NCBI RefSeq assembly: GCF_019097595.1
Contig: NC_080734.1
Span: 6,292,892 to 6,356,891, forward strand
DNA: 64,000 bases
From: Hemibagrus wyckioides
Lineage: Eukaryota; Chordata; Actinopteri; Siluriformes; Bagridae
Reading direction: 5' to 3'
Each line of letters starts with the position of its first letter. The first letter of the stretch is position 1. Under the pieces are notes generated by a model, which was not told where the DNA came from, did no database searches, and saw only the letters and a list, made by a program, of their open reading frames with translations. Of this stretch, positions 31,567-43,504 are shown one piece after another. A program made the translations under genes and the position numbers.

Positions 31567-31816
31567 TCCATCCATCCATCGTCTATACCCGCTTATTCCT
31601 AATTAGGTTCACGGGGGTTTGCTGGAGCTTATCCCAGCGCACACAGGGCAAAGGCAGGGGTACACCCCGGACAGGTTGCCAGTCCATCGCAGGGCCACAT
31701 ATAGACAGACAACCACACACACTTACACTCACTCCTATCCAATCAACCTGATGTACATGTTTTTGGACTGTGGGAGGAAACCGGAGTACCCGGAGTAAAC
31801 CCATGCAGGCACGGGG
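31567..31816 (-). repeat. (GGAT)n SINE, 5'-truncated, 12-bp target duplication
   Basis: A perfect 12-bp direct repeat, AGTCTTAAACCA, lies at 31555-31566 and 31817-31828. The element has the (CATC)n tail at its left edge and stops before the tRNA-like head, so it was truncated during reverse transcription. It has lost its pol III promoter and is dead on arrival. Confidence 0.85.
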
Positions 31817-31828
31817 AGTCTTAAACCA

Positions 31829-32999
31829 GTTTTGGACAATTGCATCCGTCTTTGAAGATTAAAATTGTTATGCTGTGTCAAGGCCTTAATGAAATCTTGG
31901 CCAAATTTTATAACAGACTGCATTCTTATTGTCAGCCAAAGGACATCCACTAACATGCTTGTGCAGTAAATGCGCTCGTATAAACAAACATTCTTCAAAG
32001 TGAGTTAGATGAGTGTTGTAGCAGTGTTCACACTCTGCAATTTTAATCAATAATTTCCTACACTGCCAGAATCGTTGTCAGTGGCTGTCTTCGGTCACAA
32101 AAACATTTTATTATTAGTCTTCTTAGGTCAGCAAACTCAACTCACAGATAATGAATCCTTGTATTTTGTGACAGCAAAATGACATCCAAATAAAGAAGGT
32201 AGAAAATCTCACCTTGTCATGGTTCTATGTATATTTATTTCACATGATTGGTTTTCTGTTGTTTTATTTGTCATTAGAGGCTTTCAATGATCATAGTAGA
32301 TCAAAAATAATGAAATCAACCTGCATGAAAGTCTTCAGAAATGCTGTTGAAGAAAAGATGAAAATATTACCAAGAGCATCTACAAAAATGTCAAGAAAAC
32401 TTTGAGAATCTAAAACAACTTTTTTTTATTTTTTATTTATCCTAATTCCAATGCATTATTTTATAATTTTGCTGCCCTTCCATGTTGTGTACAATTTAGG
32501 TGGACTTGGACCACTAAAAAAAACAAAAAAACAAAACAAAACAGGATTCCCATAACCCTGAGATACAACCCCATTACTTTGGTTACTTTCATTATGATAT
32601 AAAGGTTAAGTTTCCAGTTGGTGTGGGTCAGAATAATGCTACATGATGCTCCAGCCTGAAGCTACGACAGCTCAGGGGTTCAGAGGAACATAGCAGCAGG
32701 TGTTGACATCTAAAGCAGTCCTTCATTTAATTGGGCATCGGGGGGATTCTGTCGCTAATGGCACACCTACAGTTAGAGCAGCAAGGTGTCAACAACGCAC
32801 ATATACCGAGGAGATATGCAAATTCAGAGGGCTTTAAAATGAAAATCACTAAATATGGAATAGTGCAAAACAGCAGAACTAAATTTATAACCTCGTGATT
32901 TACTTAAGGGGGCTTTCCCTAAAATGTTAATCATTTTATGTAGTAAAATTAACATATATATAAAAAAAACCCACGGCTGGCAGTATTGAAGTTTCAGAT
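31829..32999. other. No recognisable feature
   Basis: A+T-rich. The 63-codon frame at 32214-32405 shows no domain. Confidence 0.3.
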
Positions 33000-33470
33000 T
33001 CAAGGCTCAGTGTCTAGATTTCTATGTTATGATGCAGAGATGCATGGATGAGTCAAACTAAGAGAAACATTATGACAAAAAGACAGGCAGTGATCAAAAT
33101 AAAGAGCAGGAGTAATAATGAACAGTGTTAAAGGTGAAGCATAACTAACAGTGTCAACTCTCAGAAATGCCAGTGCTGCATTTTAACTGTTATAAACAGA
33201 CAGAAGCAAATGACTTGAATTCTAAATGATAAACAAGCAAAAACTGTGAGCCATAAACATTAGCACTAGATGTGAAGCAAAACAGAAGGACTATTAGCAA
33301 GACTGTGGAACAGACAAGGACAAAAACTCAACAGTCGCCCATACAGCATCTTAATTAGGGATGCTGATTAGGAGTAACATAGAAAAGCTGTGAGTGATCA
33401 GTGAGACATGGGACGAGGTCACGTGATGCACAGGGGATGATGGGTAATGTAGTTTAAAGCCGATTCCGGC
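33000..33470 (-). repeat. LTR-like dispersed repeat, reverse
   Basis: Its last ~120 bp ('gggatgctgattaggagtaa', 'atcagtgagacatgggacga', 'gatgatgggtaatgtagttt') align with 36150-36275. The reverse complement aligns with 51335-51400, where the sense strand leads to an AATAAA. I interpret the family as LTR-derived but see no coding part. Confidence 0.4.
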
Positions 33471-33529
33471 GTAACCTTGCCAGATTGTTGATTCCTATTT
33501 GCTCCAAATTTATAGAAATATATATTTTT

Positions 33530-33860
33530 TTTAAACACAAATTTGAATCTCTTGAGTGACTCGAATCGTTTGAGTCAGTTCAGATTCAGTTTCAGATTAC
33601 ATTCAGATACACACAAATGCTTGTATCTTCAAATTCAACATTGATATCAAACCAATGTCCACTCTCAGAGATTCCCCAAATGCTCACTCGTATGCACCTA
33701 AAATTTGAAGGTGTTTTCCTCAGCCACTAAAATTCTGTGAAGGTTGTCCAACAGAGCTAGGAAAAACTCACATCTCACATGAAAAGCCAACAGACTCATT
33801 TTATATCAGACTCACAGACAGAACATCATTCATTTCTTTACACTGATTGAAAATTTCCAA
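33530..33860 (-). repeat. Unidentified ~300-bp repeat family, copy 1 (reverse)
   Basis: Landmarks in reverse orientation are 'gagtgactcgaatcgtttga', 'ctcagagattccccaaatgc', 'ttgtccaacagagctaggaa' and 'actcattttatatcagactc'. The same landmarks occur in reverse at 43190-43495 and in forward orientation at 35255-35530 and 60885-61190. No inverted ends, tRNA head or coding frame are visible. Confidence 0.65.
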
Positions 33861-33949
33861 TTTCCATTCTGCGTGTTACTTTTTTTTAGTAACATGCTTA
33901 TAAAAAAACACTAAGAAATGATTGTTTTTTGTCAATGAAATATTTAAAA

Positions 33950-34185
33950 TTGTGGCAGCTCAATGGCACATTGTTATGGTAGAGAGTATTTTTGTTACTT
34001 CACAGCTCCAGGGTTCTTGATTTGATCCACGTGTAGCATCTGGGCCCATGGTGTGTATGGCAACAGTCAATAGACCAGTGACTCACCCAGGGTGTATTAA
34101 TGCCTTGGGGTTGATGTTTCCAGAATCTGCACCTCCCTGAGCAGGATAAAGCGATTACCGAAGATGAATGAATGAATGAATGACT
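33950..34185 (+). repeat. SINE with (GAAT)n tail, forward
   Basis: The head-like 'ggcagctcaatggcacattg' and 'cttcacagctccagggttct' are followed by 'agtgactcacccagggtgta' and 'gataaagcgattaccgaaga', and a (GAAT)n tail ends at about 34183. Same superfamily as the (GGAT)n SINEs with a different 3' end. Confidence 0.6.
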
Positions 34186-35250
34186 GCTCCTGGCCTACCG
34201 ATTTTAGTATATACTGAATAGTAACAAATCACTGACAATATGATGGCACTCTAAAACTTTATTAGGATGAATAAAGCTTCAGGCTTGATGTGCATACAGG
34301 ACTATGATTTATTGTAGAAGTGTAAAAGTAAATTGTGTCCCCACCTCAATAGTGTTAGAGCGTGATTTTTATTGAAATTGATGTGGGCGTTTTGGCGGCT
34401 CACATATTGCTGTCAATAGTCTGAAATGATCTACAGGCTGGCTCAAGTTTAGAGATAAAACACAGCCATGCATTTTGATTACAGTTGCACCCGTTGACAA
34501 CTTTAATGCATTTTTTTAATGCGAAACACACACTACACTTGAAGCGCTGCAACAATCCAAGACAGATCGTTTCTTAAATCCCAGATTCGGGGCGTAGACG
34601 CCTGGCATGAGTTAAAAGCTGAACACGGTGCACAGGATATCTATAATGTCTTATCTGAGCAACAATTTACATGAACTACTGCTTCTAGAAACACTGAAAG
34701 CCCAGTTATTGCTGTACATGGAGGTTCTTTTGATTGTTTTAGTCTGCTAATGGGGTGGAAACAGGAAACATATGGTACTCACTAACAATATGGCTTACTT
34801 CCTCTTTATGTTTTTTTTTTTTTCTTTAATCTAAATATACAGTGGTTTCTTTTGTCTTGTCAATATGACAGATTTGGAGATACAACATCAACATCCCTGT
34901 AGCACCAGATAACACATGAGCCCTGGCATAATGTGTGCTATTTACGTTTTGCTATTTTTTTTTTCTTATTTGAAACAAATTTCTTATGTTTCAGTCATCA
35001 GGAACAGCTAATAGAACAACATTCATTTCTTCTAATGATTGCTAAATTCCCACACTTTCTGTCCTGAGATAATAGCATGATGTTCCGTCAGCTCGAATTG
35101 AGGATTTTGACTTGTCTAAGCAAGAAAGGAATATTTAGAAGCTGCCTTAATATGGATCACAGAAGTTGATCTATGATTGCAGTGGCATTTAACCCTTTTT
35201 TTTTTTTACCAGTAACCTGGCATTCTAGTCAATTAGTGCAACAGAAATCG
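34186..35250. other. No recognisable feature
   Basis: T-runs at 34809-34822 and 34955-34966. No gene or bounded repeat. Confidence 0.3.
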
Positions 35251-35254
35251 ACTT

Positions 35255-35530
35255 ATCTTCTTCAATCAGTGTAAACAAATGATTGATTCTCTGACTGTAA
35301 GTATGATATAAAATGAGTGAGGACTCTGTTGGCTTTCAGTGTGAGACATGTGTATTTCCCTCTGTTGGATAACCTTTATTGGTTGATTTTATTAGTTGAA
35401 ATTGAAATTCTAGATGCTCATGAATATGCACTTTTAGCTTCTCAGAGAGCAGAAATGGGTTTGATATCAACATTTACTTTGAAGGTACAAGAATATGCAT
35501 ACTTTAAAGAAACTTTTGTGGGAATAAAAC
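35255..35530 (+). repeat. Unidentified ~300-bp repeat family, copy 2 (forward)
   Basis: Shares 'tgatataaaatgagtgagga', 'tgtgagacatgtgtatttcc', 'ctctgttggataacctttat', 'cttctcagagagcagaaatg' and 'gatatcaacatttactttga' with the copies at 33530, 43190 and 60885. The 89-codon frame at 35317-35586 lies in this repeat and is not a gene. Confidence 0.65.
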
Positions 35531-35999
35531 TAACCATTTTGCTTTTTTTTTTGGAATTTTTCTATACATATATTGTCCCTAGTTGACTAAAAGCATAAAT
35601 ACTTATGAAAAACTACATTTTTCCTAAAGCCTCAAGTGTATGTGTTTCCAAGAGACACAACCAAAATAGAGGCATTCAGTTTTTTGCCATCTGGTAGAAA
35701 GAGCTCACAAGAAAACATGCTTTCAACTCTCAGGTGTTATCAAGTGAATCCCCTCTCAGGTTTCACATTTTCTTTGCTAACAATGGCTGCTTTTTGCTTT
35801 ATGAGCAACAGTGTTGATTTTTTTTTAATGCAGAAAATGTGCTTATCTAGCATGAGGGCATTGTATTCTTCTTCTCATGAGTATTTTGTTGATTATATTG
35901 GAAAACTAAGTATAGTGTAAATGTATGAAGATAAAATTGATATGCAGAACGTTTTGATTTCTGTAAAGCTGTTTTGTCCATTGTTGAATGTGTTGTCAC
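35531..35999. other. No recognisable feature
   Basis: A 94-codon frame at 35636-35920 has no recognisable motif or exon signals. Confidence 0.3.
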
Positions 36000-36275
36000 G
36001 TTGCTGTAGAGGCAGCAGATGTCTCTATTGTGGAAGGTGAAAAAGAACAAGCAAACAGCGAAAACGGGGGACATCAAAATAGCAAACCATACAGACGATG
36101 TGCAAGGCTACGAAAGGCATACAAGACATTTTGCTGACAACATCAACAAAAGCATGGCAGTGATGGGGACAGGAACTAGGGCTTAAGTAGGAATGCTGAT
36201 TAGAGGAAACAGAGCAGGTGCTAGAATGAGTGAGACACATGAGAAGGTCATGTGACCTGAAGCAGCTGATGGGTA
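36000..36275 (-). repeat. LTR-like dispersed repeat, reverse, second copy
   Basis: Aligns over its last ~120 bp with 33340-33460 ('gaatgctgattagaggaaac', 'gagtgagacacatgagaagg', 'gctgatgggtaata'). Confidence 0.4.
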
Positions 36276-36279
36276 ATAG

Positions 36280-36505
36280 AATCTAGATCCTCTCAGGATT
36301 TCTTCCTCTTACCATCTCTAAGGTAGTATTTCCTTGCCACAGTCACCTCAGGCTTGCTCATTAGGGATAAATACAAATCTAGTTAAATACAAGTCTAATA
36401 TTAATCTTGAACTTTTGGTTCAATATTTCTTATGTTCTGTAAAGCTGCTTTGAGACAATGTCCATTGTTAAAAGCGCTATACAAATAAAAGTGAAATGAA
36501 TTGAA
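36280..36505 (+). repeat. Dispersed repeat ending 'gctatacaaataaa', forward
   Basis: Begins near 'ggatttcttcctcttaccat', contains 'cacctcaggcttgctcatta' and 'taaagctgctttgagacaat', and ends at 'aaaagcgctatacaaataaa'. Related copies lie at 39350-39560 (forward), and 4405, 45738 and 53637 (reverse). Family not identified. Confidence 0.6.
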
Positions 36506-37330
36506 TTAATATATTTGATTCGATGTAACCGTGAAACAAATAAAATCGAACATTTATGGTGGACTGGAACAGGCAGAAATATTGTTTGATGTGAATGTGT
36601 TTAACAGTAACCACATCTGAGATTAAATCTCAATCTTTGGCAAGTGTGGCCAAAACGCAGCAAAAAAACAAAACAACAATAAAGACACAAGAATTATAGT
36701 TAAAAAAAAATGTTTTTATTAATTCATATTTATATTAATATTATTTTTCTTAGACAGATCAAAATATTGAAAAATTTATATATAAATTTGTTAAATAAAT
36801 AAATCCATAGTACATGCATAATAATATATATTATCGAATATTGCAGTGTCAGGGCTGAAGAACCCAGAATACAGGGGCAGGGTAAGAGGACACAGGTGCA
36901 GGTGAGCTTTTCTTTGTTACAAAGCAAACAAATCCAAAGACAGGTGAAACCAGGCAAAAAAAAACAGGACTCCAGGTAGAGCTAAGACAGGTTAATAAAA
37001 AACAAGGCAAACGAGTTCAGGTTAAAAATGAATTCAGGTTTTTAAAGACAAAACACAGGATTGCTAACACACAAAAAAGGCTTAATAATGCCACAGTTTA
37101 AACAAACTGAGTGAATACTTTGCAAAAAATGTCTCTCTCTCACTCACTCACACACACACACACACAATTGGGAAAGTAAACTGGAAACAGGTATGCTTAA
37201 TCAAGACATGCAAGTGAAACAGGGACTGGTGAAACAGGTAGGAGATGAGAAATAAATCAAATACAAAAGCACATGGCTGCATAAACAAACAAAGAAGAAA
37301 ACAGAACAGAATCAGAAGTTAAATAGAGCA
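36506..37330. other. Unassigned; LTR-like flavour and short CA/CT runs
   Basis: The stretch 36845-37330 is A-rich on the top strand with repeated 'aaacagg' and 'caggtg' motifs, and a (CT)/(CA) run lies at 37132-37166. This resembles decayed LTR-element sequence, but no repeat partner or domain is identified. Confidence 0.3.
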
Positions 37331-38370
37331 CGGTATCACCGTGGGACGCTGTTCGTGCTGCGCAGCTTGGCTCACAGTGCGAGAGGGAGAATCGTGACTT
37401 GTAGAAAAAACTTCCAACATGGCTATACTCAAAAGTTATTTATGTATTAAGCGCCATAAATTCAACCCACAAAGGAGCGCATTAAGTTTCTAAAATCTTG
37501 CTGTAAGTTGTTCCATGATGATAAAAGCATAAAAGCTTGGACCAAACACGGGGGAACAAGAAGTTGAATAATCCTTTGGGCAAAGACTGTAATGCTCAAA
37601 TTTCTGATGTCAAATTACTTAACAAGCCACATATTGATTTATAAGCAAAGCAAGTCCAGAGGTCAAAGTTCAGCCTTTCTTAGTGATGAACAGGTGAACA
37701 GAGCTATACACGATTGTTATTAAAGAGGACTTTAGCTGTGTTGAATATATCTTTTATCTTTAAATACATAGTTTGAAAACAAATGGCAACCCAAACACAA
37801 CAAGCTGTGTTTACATCTCCTACCTGAGTCAATGACTTTGATGTAAAGTTTTTGAGACGTAAACTGAGCCCATGTCGGTTGGACGTTTTTGTGTTATCTG
37901 GGGTGATCGTGAAAGACAGCACGGTTGTTATGGCTTCTTCACAACAGGAGTCCACACTGAGTAGTGTCACTTTGTTCTCCTCGATCTGTCAATCTGTGAT
38001 CTAATTTAGTTTCATGTGCTGGACCGTTCATAATAATTCATGATATAACCAAAGCAATTTCAGAACAATTCACTTCAGTAGGCATTATGTTAATATCTTT
38101 TGAAAGGCATCGATGAGACATATTAGCGTATATGACAACCCATTACATTCTTTGTCCACCCTCTGGAGTTTGAAGCAATTTCCTCACGTACTGCAGGCCA
38201 AAGTAATTTGCCCTTCTGTCTGGAAGCCACGCTCATTACCATCACCCAAGTGCCTAGCTCATGCTAAACATAAACCAGACCGAGTCGGAAAGTTGCTGAA
38301 AGTGTAAAACAGCTTCAACACCTTCAAGTTCATGGCTCCTGAAGTACAGAGGCAAAAAAAAAAAATCATA
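37331..38370. other. No recognisable feature
   Basis: The 38113-38307 region has balanced composition and an open ATG frame (64 residues) but no motif. It could equally be conserved non-coding DNA. Confidence 0.3.
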
Positions 38371-38640
38371 AGTGGAAAATGTTCAGAGATGAACGGAGAG
38401 CCATTGGAGTTCATCAGGCAGATCAGGTGGAGGTTGTCTAGATAGCTGCATGCTCTCTCTGTCTCTCTCTCTCTCTAGCACTGTGCTGCTTTAATTGGAG
38501 GCTGAATTGAACTATTACATTCTCATCAAAGGTCAGGATCTTCATTGTAGGCCATCTGATTCTGTTGAGAGGTGGGAGCACATCTGCCCAACTCATTCGG
38601 AGAGAATGATAACACACTGGGGTTTAGAGGAATGACCTCT
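38371..38640. other. Repeat-poor segment, possible conserved non-coding DNA
   Basis: Balanced composition, no repeat hallmarks apart from a short CT run (38452-38477), and a homeodomain-like TAATTG core at about 38493. Conservation cannot be judged from one sequence. Confidence 0.25.
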
Positions 38641-38718
38641 ACTCAGGTCAAGACACATGAGGCTATTAGTGTGCTCATGCAGTGCCTAAAACAGGGCTGA
38701 ATGATGGCTTTGCGTAAT

Positions 38719-38885
38719 CTTTTCTTTTCTTTTCTTTTCTTTTCTTTTCTTTTCTTCTCTTCTCTTCTCTTCTCTTCTCTTCTCTTCTCTTCTCTTCTCT
38801 TCTCTTCTCTTCTCTTCTCTTCTCTTCTCTTCTCTTCTCTTCTCTTCTCTTCTCTTCTCTTCTCTTCTCTTCTCTTCTCTTCTTC
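38719..38885 (+). repeat. Compound pentanucleotide array (CTTTT)n-(CTTCT)n
   Basis: About seven CTTTT units (38719-38755) change sharply to about 26 units of the TTCTC type to 38885. Both strands stay open because the period is five. The Phe/Ser/Leu-rich and Arg/Glu-rich frames are translations of the array. Confidence 0.95.
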
Positions 38886-39345
38886 TGGCTAATTCTCACT
38901 CACTAGCCAGCTCTCACCAACCACGTTACAGCTACCAACCAGCTAGGATGAGGAATAAAATGTGCATCTTCAAATTTACATGAAGCCACTGCACATTTTC
39001 AGACTGCTGCTCATGCTGTGATATGTGGTAGCAAAGTGCTATCTGCCCTTTTCCACATACACAAGCTCACAGACGCTCATAATTGGCTAGCATCACTTTG
39101 ATTGACACTTTTGATTCACACCCATTGTCACAACTCAAACTTGTATCATGTTTAGTTTTTTAATTATTTTTGACATTTGAAGATATTTGGAAATGAAACT
39201 CAAGGATGGAAGCTGTTCTTCAGCTCAATATGCAAGATATTAAAATAAACAGCAATTAATACTTTAATAACTTATTTGTTTAGATCAGGTTATGCATGTA
39301 GTGTAGAGTTATAGAAAGGAAATTATTTACAATCACACTATCCAG
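38886..39345. other. No recognisable feature
   Basis: No gene or bounded repeat. Confidence 0.3.
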
Positions 39346-39349
39346 TGTC

Positions 39350-39560
39350 ACCAAGGTCTGGTTTTTGTCTGGTTCCTCTCAAGCTTTCTTCATAATATTG
39401 TCTTAGAGAGGGTTTTTTTCTTGCTGTCATCACCTCAGGCTTTCTCATTATCTACAAGCGTGAGTTAAAATTTTTATCATTTTTAATCTGAATTTTTATT
39501 TCTCTGTAAATCTGCTTTGTGACCATTTTATTGTTAAAAGTGCTATACAAATAATAATAA
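39350..39560 (+). repeat. Dispersed repeat ending 'gctatacaaata', forward, second copy
   Basis: Contains 'cacctcaggctttctcatta' and 'taaatctgctttgtgaccat' and ends at 'aaaagtgctatacaaataat', in the same order as 36280-36505. Confidence 0.6.
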
Positions 39561-40090
39561 AAAAAATTCATAAAAATGTCCAAAAAATCTAAATAATCAT
39601 ACTACTAATAAGGATGTTTTTGTAAAAATATTTGTGCTTGAAAACATTGACTGAATTACAGATTCCCTGTATGTTTTAAATATGAAAATTAATTCTAAAA
39701 TGTTAGGTTTTTAGATATTTTTAGATAATTTGGAAAAAGTAAAATCTTTTTCTTAAGATTTTTTTCTGTATTTATAATATAAATACAATTACCCTGTATG
39801 TTCTAGACATCTAAATATATCAATTATATATTATATTTTTCAATATTTATTTAATTTATTATTTATTTAATTTACAGCAAAACATTTACAATATCCATCA
39901 AAGCATGAACCACTGGACAATAAATTGATGGACACAGCCAGGAAATCTTTTCCATGGACCAAGCAGTGGATAAAATCATTTTCTATTTTATTACTATGCA
40001 GAATTAAAGCCGAAAATGGAAGGAAATGTAGCCCTCGATTGCTATGAGGTTGTTCTTCTATAAATAAAACCCTTTCCTAACACCAGTCAG
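39561..40090. other. A+T-rich, no recognisable feature
   Basis: Strongly A+T-rich. No frame or bounded repeat. Confidence 0.3.
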
Positions 40091-40094
40091 CTTC

Positions 40095-40245
40095 CTTGTT
40101 ATTTCATGTCAATTTATGATGAATACTCAATAATTTACCACCTTTGCTGTTTACTTGAACTTGCCAGTCAATCACTGTGCAGTACAATCAGGCTGTTCTG
40201 TGTTAGTAACTGCCAGTCACAAAGTTTTACACATCTTGAGGTTCA
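40095..40245 (+). repeat. Paired dispersed repeat with 44415-44555
   Basis: 'ttgttatttcatgtcaattt', 'gaatactcaataatttacca', 'gccagtcaatcactgtgcag' and 'aactgccagtcacaaagttt' align in order with 44415-44530. A further scrap of the same unit ('attactgtctgccattccta') lies at about 40625-40645. Confidence 0.5.
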
Positions 40246-41014
40246 AGGAAACAACTTTATAAAGAAAATGCTGTGCTATGTCTCTATTTCTGCACATTCT
40301 ACAACTGTAAATACAAGGTCTTGAATTCACAGCAATTTGTAGACTAGGAGAAGACAGTGATCCGGGCCACTGATCTGAAACGTCTTGAGAGCCACAGTAA
40401 GAAAAAAAAAAAAAAAAAAACTCATTCTTGGAATGCTGTACATATAAAATATAGTGAAAATAGTGAAAAATATAGCAGGACAATGAGATGGTAGAGAAAT
40501 ATCATCTCAAGAGACACGGCTGCAAAAAGAGACAAGGAGATGAAATCCATGCGCTATTTACATTGTGTATTCATTCACAGCAGGACAAAAAGGGAGAACT
40601 GAATTAAAATGTAAACTGCTCTATATTACTGTCTGCCATTCCTAAAGTTTTGAGGTATCTTCAGATTCAAAAAGCATTTTCAACACAATGAACTGTAGCT
40701 GCAAATATAAGGTTGTGAATGTCACAGCTTTGTGAAACTGCAACACTTTTGGGCAATTCACACCAGATGGTTTTCTATCTATATCTTTCATATACAGAAG
40801 CATTTCAGTCCATACAAACTCTGGGTGACATTAGGGAATACACAATTCAGCTTCCTGCTGAGCTTTTCTTCTCTATTTGCTTGAGTAAAATGAACCGTAT
40901 ATGTCTGAGATATATCTGCTTTACATCTACATCAGACTGCATCCCATCAACCTGGAATGGATTATTTTCCTACAACCTCCAAGGGTTTTATTTCATTTAT
41001 ACTACAGTTACTTT
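40246..41014. other. No gene; A-run
   Basis: Poly-A of about 20 at 40402-40421. The 121-codon frame at 40719-41084 has no recognisable domain, and its end runs into a SINE. Confidence 0.3.
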
Positions 41015-41187
41015 AAGGCATTGTGCAGAAGCAACTTACATTTTATTGCATTTTTTTTATATGTATATAGAAATTGAGGGTTAAGGGCCTTGCTCAGGGG
41101 CCCAGCAGTGGCAGCTTGGTGGACCTGGGATTCAAACCTTCTAATTAGTGGTCCAACACCTTAACCACTAAGCTACCACACCATATA
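41015..41187 (-). repeat. tRNA-derived SINE ('aaatgta'-type), reverse
   Basis: 'gggttaagggccttgctcag', 'ggacctgggattcaaacctt' (B-box complement) and 'ccttaaccactaagctacca' (A-box complement) are well preserved at 41077-41180. The tail side is degraded. Confidence 0.8.
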
Positions 41188-41239
41188 ATATTGAGGATTG
41201 TACTAGGTTACATTATAGCAGCTTTGAACAGCCATTCCC

Positions 41240-41240
<1 letters not shown>

Positions 41241-41273
<33 letters not shown>
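41241..41273 (+). repeat. (ATC)n microsatellite 1
   Basis: Eleven CAT units. Confidence 0.95.
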
Positions 41274-41379
41274 TTTTGCTTTATTCACACACAACACACT
41301 TTTGATTTTTTTTCTTTAATTGGTACATTTAATGCTATGGTGCATTATAGCTCATCTTATAGCAGCTATCCACACTCAT

Positions 41380-41381
<2 letters not shown>

Positions 41382-41414
<33 letters not shown>
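41382..41414 (+). repeat. (ATC)n microsatellite 2
   Basis: Eleven CAT units. Flanks ('agcagct', 'cattcc' before, T-rich after) echo those of array 1. The Asp-rich minus frame is its translation. Confidence 0.95.
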
Positions 41415-41520
41415 TTTGTCTCTTTCTTGATCTTAAGTGTTTTTTTTTTTTACTTCCCTGTTTTCTTAACCCATTTATAATTAGGGTTAGATTTATGCGG
41501 AATGTCAACCCTACATAGAA

Positions 41521-41664
41521 TGTGCCGTTACTATAGAAACGATAATGCATTAGACTGAGAGCATGAATAGAATGTTATATAATATAAAGGTGTTACAGAG
41601 AATTAATCTACACCTTCTGATTTGATAATTCAGCAACACCCTGGTATAAATAGATGTTCATTAA
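41521..41664 (+). repeat. Decayed dispersed repeat with an 'actatagaaacgata' motif
   Basis: 'gccgttactatagaaacgat' ... 'atctacaccttctgatttga' ... 'cagcaacaccctggtataaa' parallels 17640-17790 and, weakly, 14690-14770. Confidence 0.45.
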
Positions 41665-41665
41665 C

Positions 41666-41694
<29 letters not shown>
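41665..41694 (+). repeat. (CA)n microsatellite
   Basis: Fifteen units. Confidence 0.95.
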
Positions 41695-41696
<2 letters not shown>

Positions 41697-42165
41697 CTTT
41701 CACATTCTCCATTTCTTATTTCCTGCTTCACTGGTGCTTGGACACACCCCCAGTGCCACATTGTAATTGCGCAACTTGCGGTTATGTAACAAAGCTCTGG
41801 CATAATAATACATAATGACATTAGGATAATCCAGAACAAAATCCAGTTTATTTAATGTCTCATGTCACATTACTATTGGGCTTTATTTCTCATTATAGTT
41901 GGCTCAGCTTCATATGTCTTAGTCCTTTGTGTATTAGTGACATTGTGGTACAAATAATCAGTCTGTTCTATAGTCTCTTCTATAACTATGGGAATGGCAA
42001 ATGCACTGATGAACGAAAGGAAATGCTATTAAATAGAATTAGCTGTTGTACACCATTTGTGCAGTCTGCCTTTTGAGATGTTCATGTCTGAAGGAGATTG
42101 CAGAAATTGCTCTGAGGGAAGAACTTAGAAAAGAACAGCACCGAACAATGATAAGGATAGAGAAA
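41695..42165. other. No recognisable feature
   Basis: Spacer. No supported frame. Confidence 0.3.
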
Positions 42166-42208
42166 CATCATCATCATCATCATCATCATCATCTCGAGAG
42201 AGAGAGAG
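42166..42208 (+). repeat. (CAT)n plus (GA)n compound microsatellite
   Basis: CAT units at 42166-42193, then GA units at 42195-42208. Confidence 0.95.
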
Positions 42209-42209
42209 A

Positions 42210-42949
42210 CGACTGAAAAAACCTTTATTTAGCAGAATTACTTTTCTAACATCAAGATAATGCTGTAAATACAAATTCCGTGCTTAGTAACCACATATAG
42301 CAGTGAAGAAAATGAAAATAAAACCGATGTCTAAACCTGACAGTTTCTTTGTAATGAAGCCCCGCCCCCTGTTCGCCATAATTATGTCCTGCTCAATCTC
42401 CACCCACTGATGATTTTCTTTCATTAATCCAACACCCGGGGAGAGTAAAGTGGTAAAATCCATTTTATACGTCCGAGTGCACTTCTCTGCGGATGTTGTG
42501 TGTGAAAGTTTAAACTGTTGTACAGACCACACCACAGCAGACTTATTTGTCCGGCGAAGAGAATCTTAAAAAAACAGTGTGAATTCTGTTAAATAGAAAA
42601 TTACATAGACGTTAAAAAGAAACCTCTCCTGATTCAACTCATCTGTATTCAACACCATGACAGACACTGGAATCGAAGCACTTCAATTTAACTAATGCTT
42701 AAATCTACAATTCTATCAACCGCTGATTGATGGATGATGGTATACATCACCTACACTGTGTGTTTATCGGGAGTCTGTCGAAGAAAGAGAGATTAAAGTG
42801 TGCAATCCTGCAGGATTACCTCTGCGCTATCTGGCCTGTTTTGTCAAGTCCGTGTTCAGCATTGAATGTCTTTATCATGTCACAGTGATGTTTAATGACT
42901 CATATGAAAGTAGACACTCAGCGTTTTAAGAATTTGTAATTATTTTAAA
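42210..42949. other. No recognisable feature
   Basis: No gene. The region 42355-42540 is slightly richer in G+C but without a motif. Confidence 0.3.
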
Positions 42950-43142
<193 letters not shown>

Positions 43143-43189
43143 ATTTTATCATCGCATTTTAAGTTACAGAAACATTCACCTTGATTAAA

Positions 43190-43495
43190 TGTATTTTCTT
43201 TTTTTATCTGCTACTTCTGAGAATATTTGAATCTTGTGAGTGACTCGAGTCATTTGAGTCAGATTAGATTGAATTCAGATTCACACAAATGTTTCTTCAA
43301 AGTAAATGCTGATATGAAACCCATTTCTGCTCTCTGAGATGCTCCAAGTGCTTATTCATAATCATTTAAAATGTGAAGGTGTTTATCTTCAACCAGTAAA
43401 ATTCTGTGTATTGTTATCCAACAGAGGGAAAAACACAAATGAGTCCTGACTCATTTTATATCAGACTTACAGCCAGAAAATCATTCCTTTTTTTA
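43190..43495 (-). repeat. Unidentified ~300-bp repeat family, copy 3 (reverse)
   Basis: 'gagtgactcgagtcatttga', 'ctctctgagatgctccaagt', 'ttgttatccaacagagggaa' and 'actcattttatatcagactt' match the other three copies in order. Confidence 0.65.
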
Positions 43496-43504
43496 AAAAA
43501 CACT

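Noticed and set aside
38675..38899. Arg/Glu-rich and Phe/Ser-rich frames
   Set aside because: Direct translation of the pentanucleotide array on both strands.
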